Shown here: piece by piece, positions 1-8,036 of the stretch
How the letters are laid out: each line of letters begins with the position of its first letter
Position numbering within the stretch: the first letter of the stretch is position 1
Notes under the pieces: model-generated
Database searches by the model: none
What the model was told of the DNA's origin: nothing
The model's input: only the letters and a program-made list of their open reading frames with translations
Made by a program: the position numbers and the translations under genes
From: JALZAQ01 sp038253885
Lineage (GTDB): Bacteria > Gemmatimonadota > Gemmatimonadetes > Gemmatimonadales > Gemmatimonadaceae
Length of the DNA: 50,331 nt
Direction of reading: 5' to 3'
NCBI GenBank assembly: GCA_038253885.1
Contig: JBBSGP010000023.1
Location: forward strand, 1 to 50,331

Positions 1-270
1 GAGGGGCGCGGACCCTAGTACGAGAGGACCGGGTCGGACTGCCCGCTCGTGTCCCGGCTGTGCCGCCAGGTGCAACGCCGGGTAGCGATGGCAGGCGGGG
101 ATAACCGCTGAACGCATCTAAGTGGGAAGCCCCCCCCGAGATGAACACTCCCTTGCTCCTAGAGAGCACTCAAGGGCCGTGAGAGTCCATCACGTCGATA
201 GGCCGCCCGTGGACATGGGGCAACCCATTCCGAGCGCAGCGGTCCTAATCGCCCGTGCGGCTTGACTACT
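1..270 (+). rRNA. rrl: 23S ribosomal RNA, 3' end (partial)
   Basis: The window opens inside the last domain of 23S rRNA. The sarcin-ricin loop core (AGTACGAGAGGACC) is visible at about 17-30, the site bound by elongation factors on the large subunit. The sequence stays recognisable through the usual 3' terminal segment (GGTCCTAAT then GTGCGGCTTGA at about 241-265). The 3' boundary is estimated by comparison with the E. coli end and may be off by several bases. The 5' part lies outside the window. Confidence 0.95.
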
Positions 271-357
271 CCCAACTGAGTCACCGCAAGCAGAGCAGCA
301 CGATCTTCGATGCTTCGCACCCAGGATCTACACCGCAACCGTCTGTCAGCCCGTCTC

Positions 358-473
358 GCTGGCGACTAGAGCGTAGGGGCCACACTCGTTCCCATCCCGA
401 ACACGATCGTTAAGCCCTACAGCGCCGATGGTACTCCGTCCGAGAGGACGCGGGAGAGTAGGCCGTCGCCGGC
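358..473 (+). rRNA. rrf: 5S ribosomal RNA
   Basis: A 116-nt 5S rRNA lies about 90 bases after the 23S end, in the usual 23S-5S order. The conserved loop region with CCCATCCCGAAC is at about 392-403, and the distal part with GATGGTACT and GGGAGAGTAGG at about 427-462. The ends 358-366 and 465-473 pair as the terminal stem with one wobble. No tRNA gene is seen in the 23S-5S spacer or after 5S. Confidence 0.95.
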
Positions 474-481
474 ACTTCATT

Positions 482-530
482 CACAGAGCCCCGATATGCC
501 CAGGCATGCCGGGGCTCTGTGCGTTTCCTC
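482..530 (+). terminator. rRNA operon terminator hairpin
   Basis: A perfect 12-bp inverted repeat (482-493 with 510-521) encloses a 16-nt loop and is followed by a weakly T-rich run. It lies nine bases after 5S rRNA and before era, where a rho-independent stop for the rRNA operon is expected. The T-tract is poor, so termination strength is uncertain. Confidence 0.75.
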
Positions 531-606
531 CTCCTGCCTGCTCCCCGCGCGGTCCGCCCCAGGCCCTGCGGGCCTTCCCATTCCGTTCCTCTCGGCTCAG
601 CTTCCC

Positions 607-1533
607 ATGATGCCAGAGCTGCCGGCGACCTCCGCCACTGCGCCCGCCGGCGTCACCCACGCCGGCATGGTTGCCGTCGTCGGAAAACCCAACGCCGGCA
701 AGTCCACCCTCCTCAACCGCATCGTCGGCCAGAAGCTGAGCATCACCAGCCCCAAGCCCCAGTCCACCCGTACCCGCGTCGTCGGGATCCACAGCGCCAA
801 CGGCGCGCAGATGATTCTCACCGATACGCCTGGCCTCCTCGAGCCGCGGTACGCCCTGCAGAAGGCGATGCGCCGGACCGCGCTCGAGGTGCTGCACGAG
901 GCCGATGTCATCCTGTATCTCGCCGACGCATCCGAGGGCGCACCCACTCCGCTGCTCGAGGCAGCCGCTATCGAGCGCCCGCCGCGCGCGCCGGTCGTGA
1001 CCGTGCTCAACAAGATCGACATGATCCCTCCATCCCGCCGTGACCAGCTCGACATCAGCTGCCCCGACGCGCGACGCATCTCGGCGCGGACCGGGGAGGG
1101 AGTCGCCCAACTCATCGACGAGATCGCGTCCCGCCTTCCGGAGAGCCCCTTCCTCTTCCCCGAAGAGGAGATCGGCACCCAATCGCTGCGCTTCTTCGTC
1201 AGCGAGCTCGTGCGCGAGACGGCCCTCGAGCAGCTGGACGAGGAGGTGCCCTATAGCGTTGCCTGCGAAGTCGAGGAGTTTCGCGAGGCCAGCCGCCCGG
1301 TGTACATTCGTGCGGTGATCTATGTGGAGCGCGAAAGTCAGAAAGGCATTCTGATCGGCGACGGGGGGGCGCGCATACGGGATATGGGTCGCTCAGCCCG
1401 CCTCAAGATCGAGAAGCTTCTGGATGCGCCGGTCTACCTCGACCTCTGGGTAAAGGTTCTGGCGAACTGGCGACGCAACGCGCGCTCCCTCGAGCGATTC
1501 GGGTTCACCCTTCCGCAGGATGACCGGGCATGA
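607..1533 (+). CDS. era: GTPase Era
   Basis: Era is a GTPase that binds the 3' end of 16S rRNA and helps small-subunit maturation. The 308-residue product has the full architecture. G1 GKPNAGKS is at about 26-33, G3 DTPG at about 73, G4 NKID at about 135, and the C-terminal KH domain has a GILIGDGGARI loop at about 247. The frame is open upstream to 496, but that would start inside the rRNA terminator. The ATG at 607 gives the family's usual length and is preferred, though no clear ribosome binding site precedes it. The stop overlaps the next start by an ATGA junction, suggesting coupling to the small zinc-ribbon gene. Confidence 0.95.
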   Translation: MMPELPATSATAPAGVTHAGMVAVVGKPNAGKSTLLNRIVGQKLSITSPKPQSTRTRVVGIHSANGAQMILTDTPGLLEPRYALQKAMRRTALEVLHEADVILYLADASEGAPTPLLEAAAIERPPRAPVVTVLNKIDMIPPSRRDQLDISCPDARRISARTGEGVAQLIDEIASRLPESPFLFPEEEIGTQSLRFFVSELVRETALEQLDEEVPYSVACEVEEFREASRPVYIRAVIYVERESQKGILIGDGGARIRDMGRSARLKIEKLLDAPVYLDLWVKVLANWRRNARSLERFGFTLPQDDRA

Positions 1534-1700
1534 GCCTTTCTCCGCAGCTCCTCGACATTCTGGCCTGCCCCAAGTGCAAAGGGCCACTCGAGTACAGACA
1601 GAGCGAGAAAACGCTGCGCTGCCCCGAGTGCCGCCTCGATTACTCGGTCCGAGATGATGACATTCCCATCATGCTGATCGATGAGGCCACGCCTTTCTAG
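1530..1700 (+). CDS. Trm112-like small zinc-ribbon protein (YcaR family)
   Basis: This 56-residue frame begins with an ATG overlapping the era stop (ATGA). It reads MSLSPQLLDILACPKCKGPL and carries a second CPEC pair about 20 residues later, so four cysteines form a zinc ribbon. The pattern and length match the bacterial Trm112/YcaR family. In eukaryotes Trm112 activates methyltransferases; in most bacteria the role is unclear, so function here is inference. The last 20 bases overlap the start of the PorV-like gene in another frame. It is easily missed because it is so short. Confidence 0.85.
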   Translation: MSLSPQLLDILACPKCKGPLEYRQSEKTLRCPECRLDYSVRDDDIPIMLIDEATPF

Positions 1701-2664
1701 GCGCGATCGTGTCGCGACCCTTCTGCTCCTGGCCGCGGTAGGCCTCTGCTCCACCGCCTCCGCGCAGGGAGGTCTGACCACGGAAGGAGCACAGTTTCTG
1801 CTGATCCCCATCGGGGCGCGCTCGTTGGGCATGGGACAGGCCGTCGTCGCCGACGAGGCCGGAAGCGAATCGGTGTGGTGGAATCCGGCCGGCTTGGCGC
1901 GCGCCGAGACCCGTGAGGTGGCCGTTCACCACTTTCAGAGCTACGTCGGAACCGGCGACGTTCTGTCGCTCGTCATTCCGTCCTCACGACTCGGCGTGCT
2001 CACCGGATCGGTCTACATCCTCAACTTCGGCGCTCAGGACATCAACGATCGCGGCAATCTGTCGACCGGCACGCTCCTTCCCCGCAACCTGGTGTACGCT
2101 GCGACGTATTCCACGACCGTCGGCTCGCGCGTCAACGCGGGAATCACCTTCAAGGTCGTTCAACTGCGTGTGGACTGCAGCGGGAGCTGCGGCGTGCCCA
2201 CCGTGTCGGCATCCACGAGCGCGCTCGACGCCGGTGCACAGTACGACGTTCCCGGCGCGCCCATCTCGCTGGGCGTCGGGGTGCGGAACGTCGGACCGAG
2301 CTTTCAGGTGAACGACCGCGAACAGGCCGATCCGCTGCCGACTCGGATCCAGCTCGGCGTCCTCTACCACGGCTCGGCGCTCTCGCATTACGTCCGGGGC
2401 GCTGACATCCGGCTGGAGAGCGACCTGATTGGTAACGACCGCTTCGATGGTCCGGCGGCGCGCGTCGGAGCCGATCTCGGCTACCGGCGCATCTTTCACC
2501 TGCGAGGGGGATACGTGTTCGAGAGCTCACAGGCGTCGGGACCATCGCTCGGTCTGGGCCTCTCCGCCGGAAGCCTCTTCATCGACATTGCCCGACTCTT
2601 CGAGAGCTTTTCGGAGGCCACGGGGCAGCCCCCCGCCTATATCTCGCTGCGATATCTGTTCTGA
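1681..2664 (+). CDS. PorV/PorQ-like outer-membrane barrel protein (UPF0164-type)
   Basis: The 327-residue product has a signal peptide ending near STASA/QGG (residues 27-29). It then carries the typical PorV/PorQ opening: a GARSLGMGQA segment followed by SVWWNPAGLA. The remainder is alternating beta-strand sequence ending in an aromatic terminus (YLF), as for an outer-membrane barrel. In Bacteroidetes PorV is part of the type IX secretion attachment complex; many other phyla carry family members of unknown role, so T9SS function is not claimed. The ATG at 1681 overlaps the Trm112-like gene, and the stop overlaps the next start (TGATG). Confidence 0.8.
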   Translation: MRPRLSRRDRVATLLLLAAVGLCSTASAQGGLTTEGAQFLLIPIGARSLGMGQAVVADEAGSESVWWNPAGLARAETREVAVHHFQSYVGTGDVLSLVIPSSRLGVLTGSVYILNFGAQDINDRGNLSTGTLLPRNLVYAATYSTTVGSRVNAGITFKVVQLRVDCSGSCGVPTVSASTSALDAGAQYDVPGAPISLGVGVRNVGPSFQVNDREQADPLPTRIQLGVLYHGSALSHYVRGADIRLESDLIGNDRFDGPAARVGADLGYRRIFHLRGGYVFESSQASGPSLGLGLSAGSLFIDIARLFESFSEATGQPPAYISLRYLF

Positions 2665-3572
2665 TGGGTCGCGTTGGGGCTGTCGTCTTTCCCCTCCTCG
2701 TCGCAACAGCGCGGCTCACCGCGCAGGCGACCGAGCGCGCAACATTGTGGCCTCCCGCCGGAGTCTCGCCGCTGGGCGCGGCCATGGCCGCTGCAGGCCC
2801 TCGGTCCAGCTCACGCTCGTTCGAGCCCCCCCCACCCCAAACGCCGAGCCCACCCCCACGCTTCGGGCCGGCTCCCTGGTGGTCTCCTCTGGTTTCGGCG
2901 GCGGTTCCCGGAGCCGGTCAGGCAGTCCTCGGCCAGAGCAGACTGCTACCGTACGTCGGCGTCGAGATCTTCGCGTGGACCGAGTACCTGTCGCTGCGAC
3001 GGGATGGGCGAAACGGCCGACATCAGTACCAGGAGCTGTCCCGAACCGTGGCGCGGTCGCTTTTCTCGGACAGCCTGCCGATCGGGGACTTCGAGTACTA
3101 CGAGAGCATGGAGCACTTCGTCGAGAGCGGCGTCTTCAGCCAGAACTCTGGCGGCATCCTGGTTCCGGAAACCGATGAGAGCACGTTCAACGGCTCGATC
3201 TGGCTGCTCGCCCGTCGCACCTTCTGGGAAGACCCGGCGATGGCTCCGCCATCGCAATCCGCGGCGTACCAGCGTGCCCTGGAGTTCTATGCGCGGCGCG
3301 CCGTCCGCCCCGAGTACCGGTGGTCATGGCGAAACGCCCAGTTGGAGCAGGACCTCTTTCGCCGCACGATCGAGGAGAGCAACGACGCCTTTCGCTCGGC
3401 GACGCAGTACCTGGGAGTGATCATCGCCAATCACGCGCTGAGTGCCGTTGATGCTTTCGTCACCATCCGGTTGCGGCGCTCGCCCGGACCGGACCACCGT
3501 CTCGGCTTCGTGGGCCGCTTGCCTTGGAGCCGGCTCGGCGCGGCGCCGCGGTCGGGCGCTGTCCGCCGATGA
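2664..3572 (+). CDS. Secreted or membrane DUF5683-like protein of unknown function
   Basis: The 302-residue product begins with a hydrophobic signal-like stretch (VFPLLVATARLTAQA), then a proline-rich segment (about 46-70). Next comes a motif of the form P-L-V-S-A-x-x-P-G-x-G-Q (near residues 75-87) that resembles DUF5683 proteins, often found beside outer-membrane proteins. The middle contains several aromatic and acidic residues and no recognised catalytic motif. It is locked to its neighbours by TGATG at its start and ATGA at its end, so it probably acts with the PorV-like protein or is at least co-translated. Function is unknown. Confidence 0.65.
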   Translation: MGRVGAVVFPLLVATARLTAQATERATLWPPAGVSPLGAAMAAAGPRSSSRSFEPPPPQTPSPPPRFGPAPWWSPLVSAAVPGAGQAVLGQSRLLPYVGVEIFAWTEYLSLRRDGRNGRHQYQELSRTVARSLFSDSLPIGDFEYYESMEHFVESGVFSQNSGGILVPETDESTFNGSIWLLARRTFWEDPAMAPPSQSAAYQRALEFYARRAVRPEYRWSWRNAQLEQDLFRRTIEESNDAFRSATQYLGVIIANHALSAVDAFVTIRLRRSPGPDHRLGFVGRLPWSRLGAAPRSGAVRR

Positions 3573-4624
3573 GATGGATCTCCGCGTTGCTCCTCCTCGT
3601 CCCGGTGGCTCTCGTCGCCAGCTACCTGCATGCGCCACCCATCGCCGTCTTCGCCCTCAGCGCTCTGGCCATCCTGCCGCTGTCCGCCCTCCTCGGGAAT
3701 GCGACCGAGCAGCTGGCCGGACACACCGGGCCGACGATCGGCGGGCTCCTCAACGCGACGCTGGGAAATCTTGCCGAGCTGATCATCGCCACCCTCGCAT
3801 TGCGCGCCGGACTGATCGATCTCGTGAAAGCGTCAATCACCGGTTCCATCCTGGGCAATCTTCTGCTGGTTCTTGGCGCCGCGCAGCTTGCTGGTGGGCT
3901 CCGCTACAAGGTCCAGCGCTTCAATCCGCAGCTGGCTGGGATGAGCATCTCGCTCCTGGTGACAGCTGTGGTGGGACTCGTGGTGCCGGCCATCTTCCGC
4001 GCGGCCCACCCCGATCCGGCCCGCATCGCGACCGTGCGCATGTCGCAATACGTCGCCGCTCTGCTCATCATCGGCTACGGTCTGTCGCTGATCTACTCGA
4101 TGGGAACCCATCGTGCGGCGCTCGGCGAGGGGGGTGATGTCGCGGTGGGGGAAGTGGAGGACACGCTCTGGTCATTGCGGCGTGCGATCCTCATTCTGCT
4201 CGCGGCTGCGGCGGGAATCGCCGTCATGTCGGAGCTGCTCGTCGGCGCCACCGAAGCGGCCGTCAAGACGCTCGGGCTGTCGGAGTTCTTCATCGGCCTC
4301 ATTCTCATCCCCATCATCGGGAATGCGGCCGAGCACAGCTCGGCGGTGATGATGGCGCTCAAGAACCGCATGGATCTGGCGGTGACGATCGCGATCGGAT
4401 CGAGCATCCAGGTCGCTCTGCTGGTGGCGCCGCTGCTCGTCTTCATCGGCGTTCTCGTCGGACATCCGATGGATCTGGCCTTTCGCACGATCGAAGTCAC
4501 GAGCGTGGCGCTGGCGGTCCAGATCGGCGCCGCTGTCGTGCTGGATGCGGAATCGAACTGGCTCGAGGGGGCTCTCCTGCTGATTGTGTACTCTGTCCTG
4601 GGCGTTGCGTTCTTCTTTTTCTGA
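3569..4624 (+). CDS. cax: Calcium/proton antiporter (CaCA superfamily, Cax type)
   Basis: The 351-residue membrane protein has about eleven hydrophobic segments and the duplicated alpha motifs of the CaCA superfamily. The first repeat has GNATEQL and GNLAELI with GSILGNLLLVLG. The second has IIGNAAEHSSA with KNRMDL and GSSIQVALLVAP. These match the CAX/VCX1 family, which exports Ca2+ in exchange for protons across the inner membrane. The ATG at 3569 overlaps the previous stop (ATGA) and places the first membrane helix at the N-terminus; a start at 3524 would add a charged leader and is less likely. No terminator is obvious before the promoter at 4662. Confidence 0.9.
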   Translation: MRWISALLLLVPVALVASYLHAPPIAVFALSALAILPLSALLGNATEQLAGHTGPTIGGLLNATLGNLAELIIATLALRAGLIDLVKASITGSILGNLLLVLGAAQLAGGLRYKVQRFNPQLAGMSISLLVTAVVGLVVPAIFRAAHPDPARIATVRMSQYVAALLIIGYGLSLIYSMGTHRAALGEGGDVAVGEVEDTLWSLRRAILILLAAAAGIAVMSELLVGATEAAVKTLGLSEFFIGLILIPIIGNAAEHSSAVMMALKNRMDLAVTIAIGSSIQVALLVAPLLVFIGVLVGHPMDLAFRTIEVTSVALAVQIGAAVVLDAESNWLEGALLLIVYSVLGVAFFFF

Positions 4625-4661
4625 TCGTCTGCCGAGGAGCTTCCGGCCGTGCCGCATCTCT

Positions 4662-4690
4662 TTGACTTCGTTTTTCCGGACCCCTATGTT
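4662..4690 (+). promoter_or_regulatory. Sigma70-like promoter for the GGDEF gene
   Basis: TTGACT (4662-4667) and TATGTT (4685-4690) are separated by exactly 17 bases, close to the sigma70 consensus. It lies in the 95-base gap before the GTG at 4720, giving a short leader with GAGGA at 4706-4710 as a possible ribosome binding site. Confidence 0.6.
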
Positions 4691-4719
4691 GCCGCCAGCA
4701 GACACGAGGACGGACTAGC

Positions 4720-5694
4720 GTGGCGCAACCCCACGTCATCTTCTTCTCGCCGGAGATGCGTGGTCCGCCGGCCGCGCTGCACGCGTGGCTCGAGGGGCGT
4801 AGCCTGCCCATCTCGGTCATCGACTCCGGCGATGACCTGATGGCCATGGCGCTGAGAGGCCGACCGCGCCTCGTGCTCTTCGACGCCGCCGGCGCGCCCG
4901 CCTCCGCGCAGGCCGCCTGCCGTCGTCTCAAGCGGGACTCCTACACCGGGGTGATTCCAGCCGTGATCTTCGCTGCGCCGGGGGCTGAGCAGCTGACGGC
5001 GGCCTTCGAGGCGGGGGCCGATGAGGTGCTGAGCCTCGACGGCAGCGGAACACATCCGGAGCTCGTGGTGAGACTGGAGGGTCTCCTCCGTCGTGCCGAC
5101 CGTGATGTGCACGTTCACCCGTCGACGTTTCTGCCCGGCGCCCCCGAGATCGAGGCGGAGATCGGCCGTCGTCTCGCCGCCGAAGAGCTGTTCGCGGTCT
5201 GCTACGCCGATCTCGATCACTTCAAGGAATACAACGATCGCTACGGCTACTATGAGGGTGACCGTGTCATCCGCATTCTGGCGAAGATCCTGCACGACGT
5301 CGTGAAGGGACTCTCGCCCGAAAACAGCTTCGTCGGACACATCGGCGGCGATGACTTCCTCTACATCGTTCAGGGCACGGACGCCACCGAGATGTGCCAG
5401 GAGATCGTGAGCATCTTCGACTCGCTCGTTCCGTACCAATACTCCGAGCAGGACCGCCGGGCCGGCTATTTTTTCGGCAAGGATCGTCGCGGCCAGCTTC
5501 ACCGAGTGCCTCTCATGACGGTCAGCATCGGGATCGTGACCAACGAGCGCCGACGATTCTCGCATGCGGCCCAGGTGAGCGAGCTCGCGACGGAAATGAA
5601 GAGCTACGCCAAGACGCTCCCCGGCTCGGTGTTTGTCGTGGATCGTCGCCAGGACTCGACGCCGGGACTCCCCACCGCGCCGGTGGAGCGTTAG
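4720..5694 (+). CDS. Degenerate receiver + GGDEF domain protein (probable diguanylate cyclase)
   Basis: The 324-residue protein has an N-terminal receiver-like fold (1-125) and a GGDEF domain (about 140-310). The active-site loop reads GGDDF at 209-213, an allowed variant. The metal-binding DLDHF stretch is present, as are the guanine-contact Asn and Asp of the NDRYG...GD segment, so c-di-GMP synthesis is plausible. The receiver keeps Asp55 at the phospho-acceptor position, but the acidic pair after strand 1 and the conserved Lys after strand 5 appear missing. No RxxD inhibitory site is seen just before GGDDF. Start is GTG, with a consensus-like promoter upstream. Confidence 0.8.
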   Translation: MAQPHVIFFSPEMRGPPAALHAWLEGRSLPISVIDSGDDLMAMALRGRPRLVLFDAAGAPASAQAACRRLKRDSYTGVIPAVIFAAPGAEQLTAAFEAGADEVLSLDGSGTHPELVVRLEGLLRRADRDVHVHPSTFLPGAPEIEAEIGRRLAAEELFAVCYADLDHFKEYNDRYGYYEGDRVIRILAKILHDVVKGLSPENSFVGHIGGDDFLYIVQGTDATEMCQEIVSIFDSLVPYQYSEQDRRAGYFFGKDRRGQLHRVPLMTVSIGIVTNERRRFSHAAQVSELATEMKSYAKTLPGSVFVVDRRQDSTPGLPTAPVER

Positions 5695-5715
5695 CGTCAT
5701 CGGGATGGAGAGACC

Positions 5716-6804
5716 ATGAACGTCACGTGCCCCGAGTGCACTTCGGTATTCCGGGTGGATCCAACAAAGATTCCACGCGCCGGCGTGCGAGCTCGCTGTT
5801 CGGTCTGTGGGGGCGTGATCGGCATCGGCGCGAGCGGTGCGATCGGCGATGATTTCGCTGCGTTCGGCGATGCCCGGCCGGCCCGCGTCGCCCAACCGGC
5901 CTCCGCTGCGGCGGCGCCGGCATCCGCTCCAGCGCTCCGTTCGCCCGGCACACCGGCCGTCCCTCCGTGGCGGACGGCCATGCCCCCCGCCACCGCGCCG
6001 CGTGCTCCCGCGGTAAGTGGCCCATCCATCACCGCGCCCGCGCCGCGCGCCGTCTCGGCACCGCAGTCGCGGACCTCCGGTCAACCGTCGGCGGCGACGT
6101 CTCCCCACTCCGAGAGAGCCAGCGGCGGGGCCGCCCCTTCACCGCCGACGCCGCCTGGCTTCCGGGCCGCGAACACCGTGTCCACGCCGGGCAACACCGG
6201 GTTGACCGACGAGCTGGACGAGTTGATAGCGGGGTCCGCCGGCACCGGCCGTCCCCTCCCCATTCCGCCCGCGGGCGAACTCGAGTGGCCTGATCTGGAA
6301 GAGGAAGCTGGCCCGCCACAGCGCACCGAGCCGGTACCAGCCCCGCAAGCCGTTCCGCGCCGCGCACCGTCCGTTAGCCCCCCGGCGTCTCCCGCGGTGC
6401 GCCCGGCTGCCCCTCCCCCCCCGACCCCAGCCGGCGCACCGCCGACTGTGGCCACGCCGAGACAGACGCCGCTTCGTGCGCCGGTTATCCAGCCGCCCGC
6501 TCCGCCCACCCCGGGAGGAGAGCGGCCGCCGGCACGCGCGCCCATCAACCCCTTTCTTGCTAACGATCCGAATCAGAAAGCGAAGAGACTCGCCCGCGCG
6601 CTCGTCTCAGACATCATCGCGTATTTTCCCCAGAAGCACAAAGAGGCCGTACGCAACGGCACCCTCAAGGAGCACTTCCGCGAGGAGATCAAGAAGAGCT
6701 ACGAGGAATACGCGGACCAGATGGGGAAGGAGTTCGCCGAGAGCACGACGCACTTCCAGGACGCCCTCAACGACGTCCTGGCCGGAGGAAAGCGGGTGTT
6801 CTGA
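5716..6804 (+). CDS. Zinc-ribbon (MJ0042-type) protein with long proline-rich linker
   Basis: The 362-residue protein opens with a zinc ribbon (C5, C8, C28, C31), typical of the MJ0042 finger that heads many bacterial regulatory or adventurous-motility-type proteins. Residues about 50-275 are an Ala/Pro-rich, low-complexity and probably disordered linker. A compact charged C-terminal domain of about 85 residues follows, beginning near NDPNQKAKRLARAL and predicted helical. No membrane segment is seen. It lies 21 bases after the GGDEF gene and probably shares its promoter, hinting at a signalling or regulatory role, but no function can be assigned. Confidence 0.75.
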   Translation: MNVTCPECTSVFRVDPTKIPRAGVRARCSVCGGVIGIGASGAIGDDFAAFGDARPARVAQPASAAAAPASAPALRSPGTPAVPPWRTAMPPATAPRAPAVSGPSITAPAPRAVSAPQSRTSGQPSAATSPHSERASGGAAPSPPTPPGFRAANTVSTPGNTGLTDELDELIAGSAGTGRPLPIPPAGELEWPDLEEEAGPPQRTEPVPAPQAVPRRAPSVSPPASPAVRPAAPPPPTPAGAPPTVATPRQTPLRAPVIQPPAPPTPGGERPPARAPINPFLANDPNQKAKRLARALVSDIIAYFPQKHKEAVRNGTLKEHFREEIKKSYEEYADQMGKEFAESTTHFQDALNDVLAGGKRVF

Positions 6805-6864
6805 GCCGGTGCCTGGCGGGTGCCCTACACGGGTCGCCCGCGCCGCTGTATCTTCCGGGAGCCG

Positions 6865-6899
6865 CGAGCCGTCGTCCGCCACATCGGCGGGACGGCTCG
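6865..6899 (+). terminator. Hairpin between the zinc-ribbon gene and prfB
   Basis: A 9-bp perfect stem (6865-6873 with 6891-6899) extends, after a 2-base bulge, into a further 5-bp GC stem (6876-6880 with 6886-6890). The loop is 5 bases. There is no real T-tract after it, so it may be a terminator, an mRNA processing signal or a leader structure for prfB, whose ATG is 27 bases further on. Confidence 0.55.
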
Positions 6900-6925
6900 T
6901 GTCATTACGCGCACCGGAGAACGAC

Positions 6926-8036
6926 ATGGCAGAGACGGAAACGGCACGGCGGCTCGGCCGACAGATCGGGCGCCTCGATGACCTCCGGAGGTACCTTTGA
7001 CCTGGATTCGAAGCGCTCTCACGTCGCCGAGCTCGAGGCGCAGATGGCGGAGCCCGGCTTCTGGGACGATCACGAGCGCACCAAGGCCGTGATCCAGAGC
7101 GTGCGGTCGATGAAGGATCTCATCGAGCCGCACGACAAGTTGTCCACCAGAGCGCTCGACGCCGGCGAGCTCGCCGAGATGCTGGATCTCGAGCCTGACG
7201 ACTCGCTGCGCGCCGAGCTGGACCGTGAGATCGAGAGTCTCGAGCGGGACGTCGAGAGTTTCGAGCTCCAGGCGCTCCTCCAGGGTCCGGACGACCACCG
7301 GGACGCGCTGCTGGAGATCTCCTCCGGCGCCGGCGGTACGGAAGCGCAGGACTGGGCTCAGATGCTGATGCGCATGTATACGCGGTGGGCCGAGCGCCGT
7401 GGATTCTCAGTCGAGATCCTCGACCTGAGCGAGGGCGAGGAGGCGGGCATCAAAGGCGCGATGCTGGAGATCAAAGGGCACTACGCCTATGGCTTCCTGC
7501 GCGCGGAGAGCGGTGTGCACCGGCTGGTGCGCATCTCGCCCTTCGATTCGCAGTCGCGTCGCCACACGAGCTTCGCCTCGGTATTCGTGTATCCGTCGGT
7601 GAACGAGGAGATCAACATCGAGGTGCGGGAGGAGGATCTCCGGCTGGATGTCTTTCGCGCCTCCGGCGCCGGGGGCCAGCACGTCAACAAGACCAGCTCC
7701 GCCGTCCGGATCACGCACCTACCCTCAGGCATCGTGGTCTCCTGCCAGCAGGAGCGGTCCCAGTTCAAGAACAAGGCGACCGCCATGAAGATGCTCAAGG
7801 CGGCCCTGTACCAGCGTGAGGTCGAGGCGCAGGAAAAGAAGAAGGCGGCCATCGACGCGAACAAGAAGGACGTATCGTTTGGCAGCCAGATTCGCAGCTA
7901 CGTCTTTCAACCGTACACAATGGTCAATGACCATCGCACCGAGCTCAAGATCACGGATGTGCAGAAGGTCATGGACGGCGCGATCGATCCGTTCATCGAG
8001 GCCTGGTTGAAGATGGGCACCAGCGAGGCGGCGTGA
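6926..8036 (+). CDS. prfB: Peptide chain release factor 2, with programmed +1 frameshift
   Basis: RF2 releases finished peptides at UGA and UAA. A 24-codon opening frame (from ATG 6926) ends at an in-frame TGA at 6998-7000; the main frame continues from GAC at 6999, giving a 369-residue protein. The junction CTT-TGA-C with GGAGG three bases upstream is the classic RF2 autoregulatory slip site. The SPF codon-recognition tripeptide follows RIS at about 7535, and the GGQ hydrolysis motif (GAGGQHVNK) is at about 7668-7694. Length matches the family. The stop overlaps the GTG of lysS, the same prfB-lysS order as in E. coli. Confidence 0.96.
6987..7001 (+). other. prfB +1 programmed frameshift site
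   Basis: GGAGG (6987-6991), a 3-base spacer, CTT (6995-6997) and TGA (6998-7000) followed by C form the standard RF2 recoding signal. When RF2 is scarce, slow decoding of UGA lets the ribosome slip from CUU to UUU and continue in the +1 frame; when RF2 is plentiful, the short product is released. This is direct feedback control. Confidence 0.95.

Noticed and set aside
271..357. Possible tRNA in the 23S-5S spacer
   Set aside because: No cloverleaf, T-loop (GGTTCRA) or CCA end is visible.
496..606. In-frame N-terminal extension of era
   Set aside because: It would start within the rRNA terminator hairpin, and the extra residues are unlike Era; the ATG at 607 gives the normal length.
5341..5358. 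GGDEF protein as a cGAMP-making Hypr enzyme
   Set aside because: The Asp used for guanine recognition is retained, whereas Hypr enzymes have Ser there.
4684..6108. Long minus-strand open frame of 474 codons
   Set aside because: It lies antisense to the GGDEF and zinc-ribbon genes, has Arg/Gly/Asp-rich composition typical of high-GC shadows, and no domain.
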